NCBI GenBank assembly: GCA_045660245.1
Contig: JAZRDJ010000111.1
Coordinates: forward strand, 1-12,805
Direction: 5' to 3'
DNA length: 12,805 bases
Origin: RGIG3872 sp045660245
GTDB taxonomy: Bacteria > Bacillota > Clostridia > Christensenellales > UBA1242
Below are positions 12,742 to 12,805 of this stretch, one piece after another. Position 1 is the first letter of the stretch. Every line of letters begins with the position of its first letter. The notes beneath the pieces are model-generated. The model saw nothing but the letters and a program-made list of their open reading frames with translations, made no database searches and had not been told where the DNA came from. A program made the position numbers and the translations under genes.

Positions 12742-12805
12742 TGGTAGCGGCTGCGGGATTTGAACCTGCGACCTACCGGGTATGAACCGGGCGCTCTAGC
12801 CAACT
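12742..12805 (-). tRNA. tRNA-Met(CAT), cut by the right edge
   Basis: From the edge inward, the minus strand reads the end of the D-arm, an anticodon stem and loop with CAT in GGTTCATACC, a GCAGG-TTCAAAT-CCCGC T-arm, the acceptor 3' strand AGCCGCT, the discriminator A and an encoded CCA. The 5' acceptor strand is outside the window. The sequence resembles elongator tRNA-Met rather than initiator tRNA. Modification to tRNA-Ile2 cannot be excluded without the full gene. Confidence 0.92.

Noticed and set aside
1..12805. CRISPR array, IS element or rRNA
   Set aside because: There are no regularly spaced repeats, no transposase or recombinase ORF and no rRNA sequence in the window.

Overview
This is an AT-rich window, most likely from the chromosome of an anaerobic low-GC Firmicute of the Clostridia or a relative. 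Four things point there: GGAGG-type ribosome binding sites, sigma-A style promoters (TTGACA, 17-18 bp, TATAAT-like), a pyruvate formate-lyase pair, and an edge-truncated membrane protein that resembles the N-terminus of the sporulation phosphatase SpoIIE. TGA ends at least two genes at sensible lengths, so the code appears standard. No phage, IS transposase or CRISPR array is visible.

Layout. (1) 1-493, minus: start of the SpoIIE-like membrane protein, cut by the window edge. (2) 606-1171, plus: a strong promoter and tRNA-Arg(ACG), then about 500 bp without a gene. That stretch holds three further copies of the tRNA 3' end, a duplicated block of about 112 bp and several hairpins or terminators. 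(3) 1242-2252, plus: Ca2+/Na+ antiporter, converging on (4) an ABC exporter (2302-4080, minus), which has a 22-codon ORF in its leader. (5) 4371-5270, plus: a methyltransferase-like protein of unknown function, divergent from the exporter and apparently made from a leaderless mRNA. (6) 5402-8505, plus: the pflA-pflB operon, activase gene first. (7) 8519-9181, minus: HAD phosphatase, with a long leader that contains a hairpin. (8) 9438-9950, plus: dUTPase. (9) 11363 to 10014, minus: a two-gene operon of a GtrB/DPM1-like glycosyltransferase and a two-helix zinc-ribbon protein. (10) 11492-12376, plus: monoacylglycerol-lipase-like hydrolase, followed at once by a decapitated XRE-type HTH remnant. 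(11) Right edge, minus: tRNA-Met(CAT), a degenerate Met 3' copy, then tRNA-Glu(TTC) and a terminator.

Most genes are housekeeping or accessory metabolism: anaerobic pyruvate cleavage, dUTP clearance, Ca2+ export, lipid-linked sugar transfer and lipid hydrolysis. Convergent pairs share bidirectional terminators, and divergent pairs have compact intergenic promoters. The least ordinary signal is at the two tRNA loci at opposite ends. Each carries extra tRNA 3' ends in which a single T-loop base is replaced by a short insert (20 nt at Arg, 9 nt at Met). This looks like repeated, precise T-loop-directed insertion or recombination scars. A second candidate for follow-up is the divergent locus formed by the leader peptide, ABC exporter and methyltransferase-like gene.
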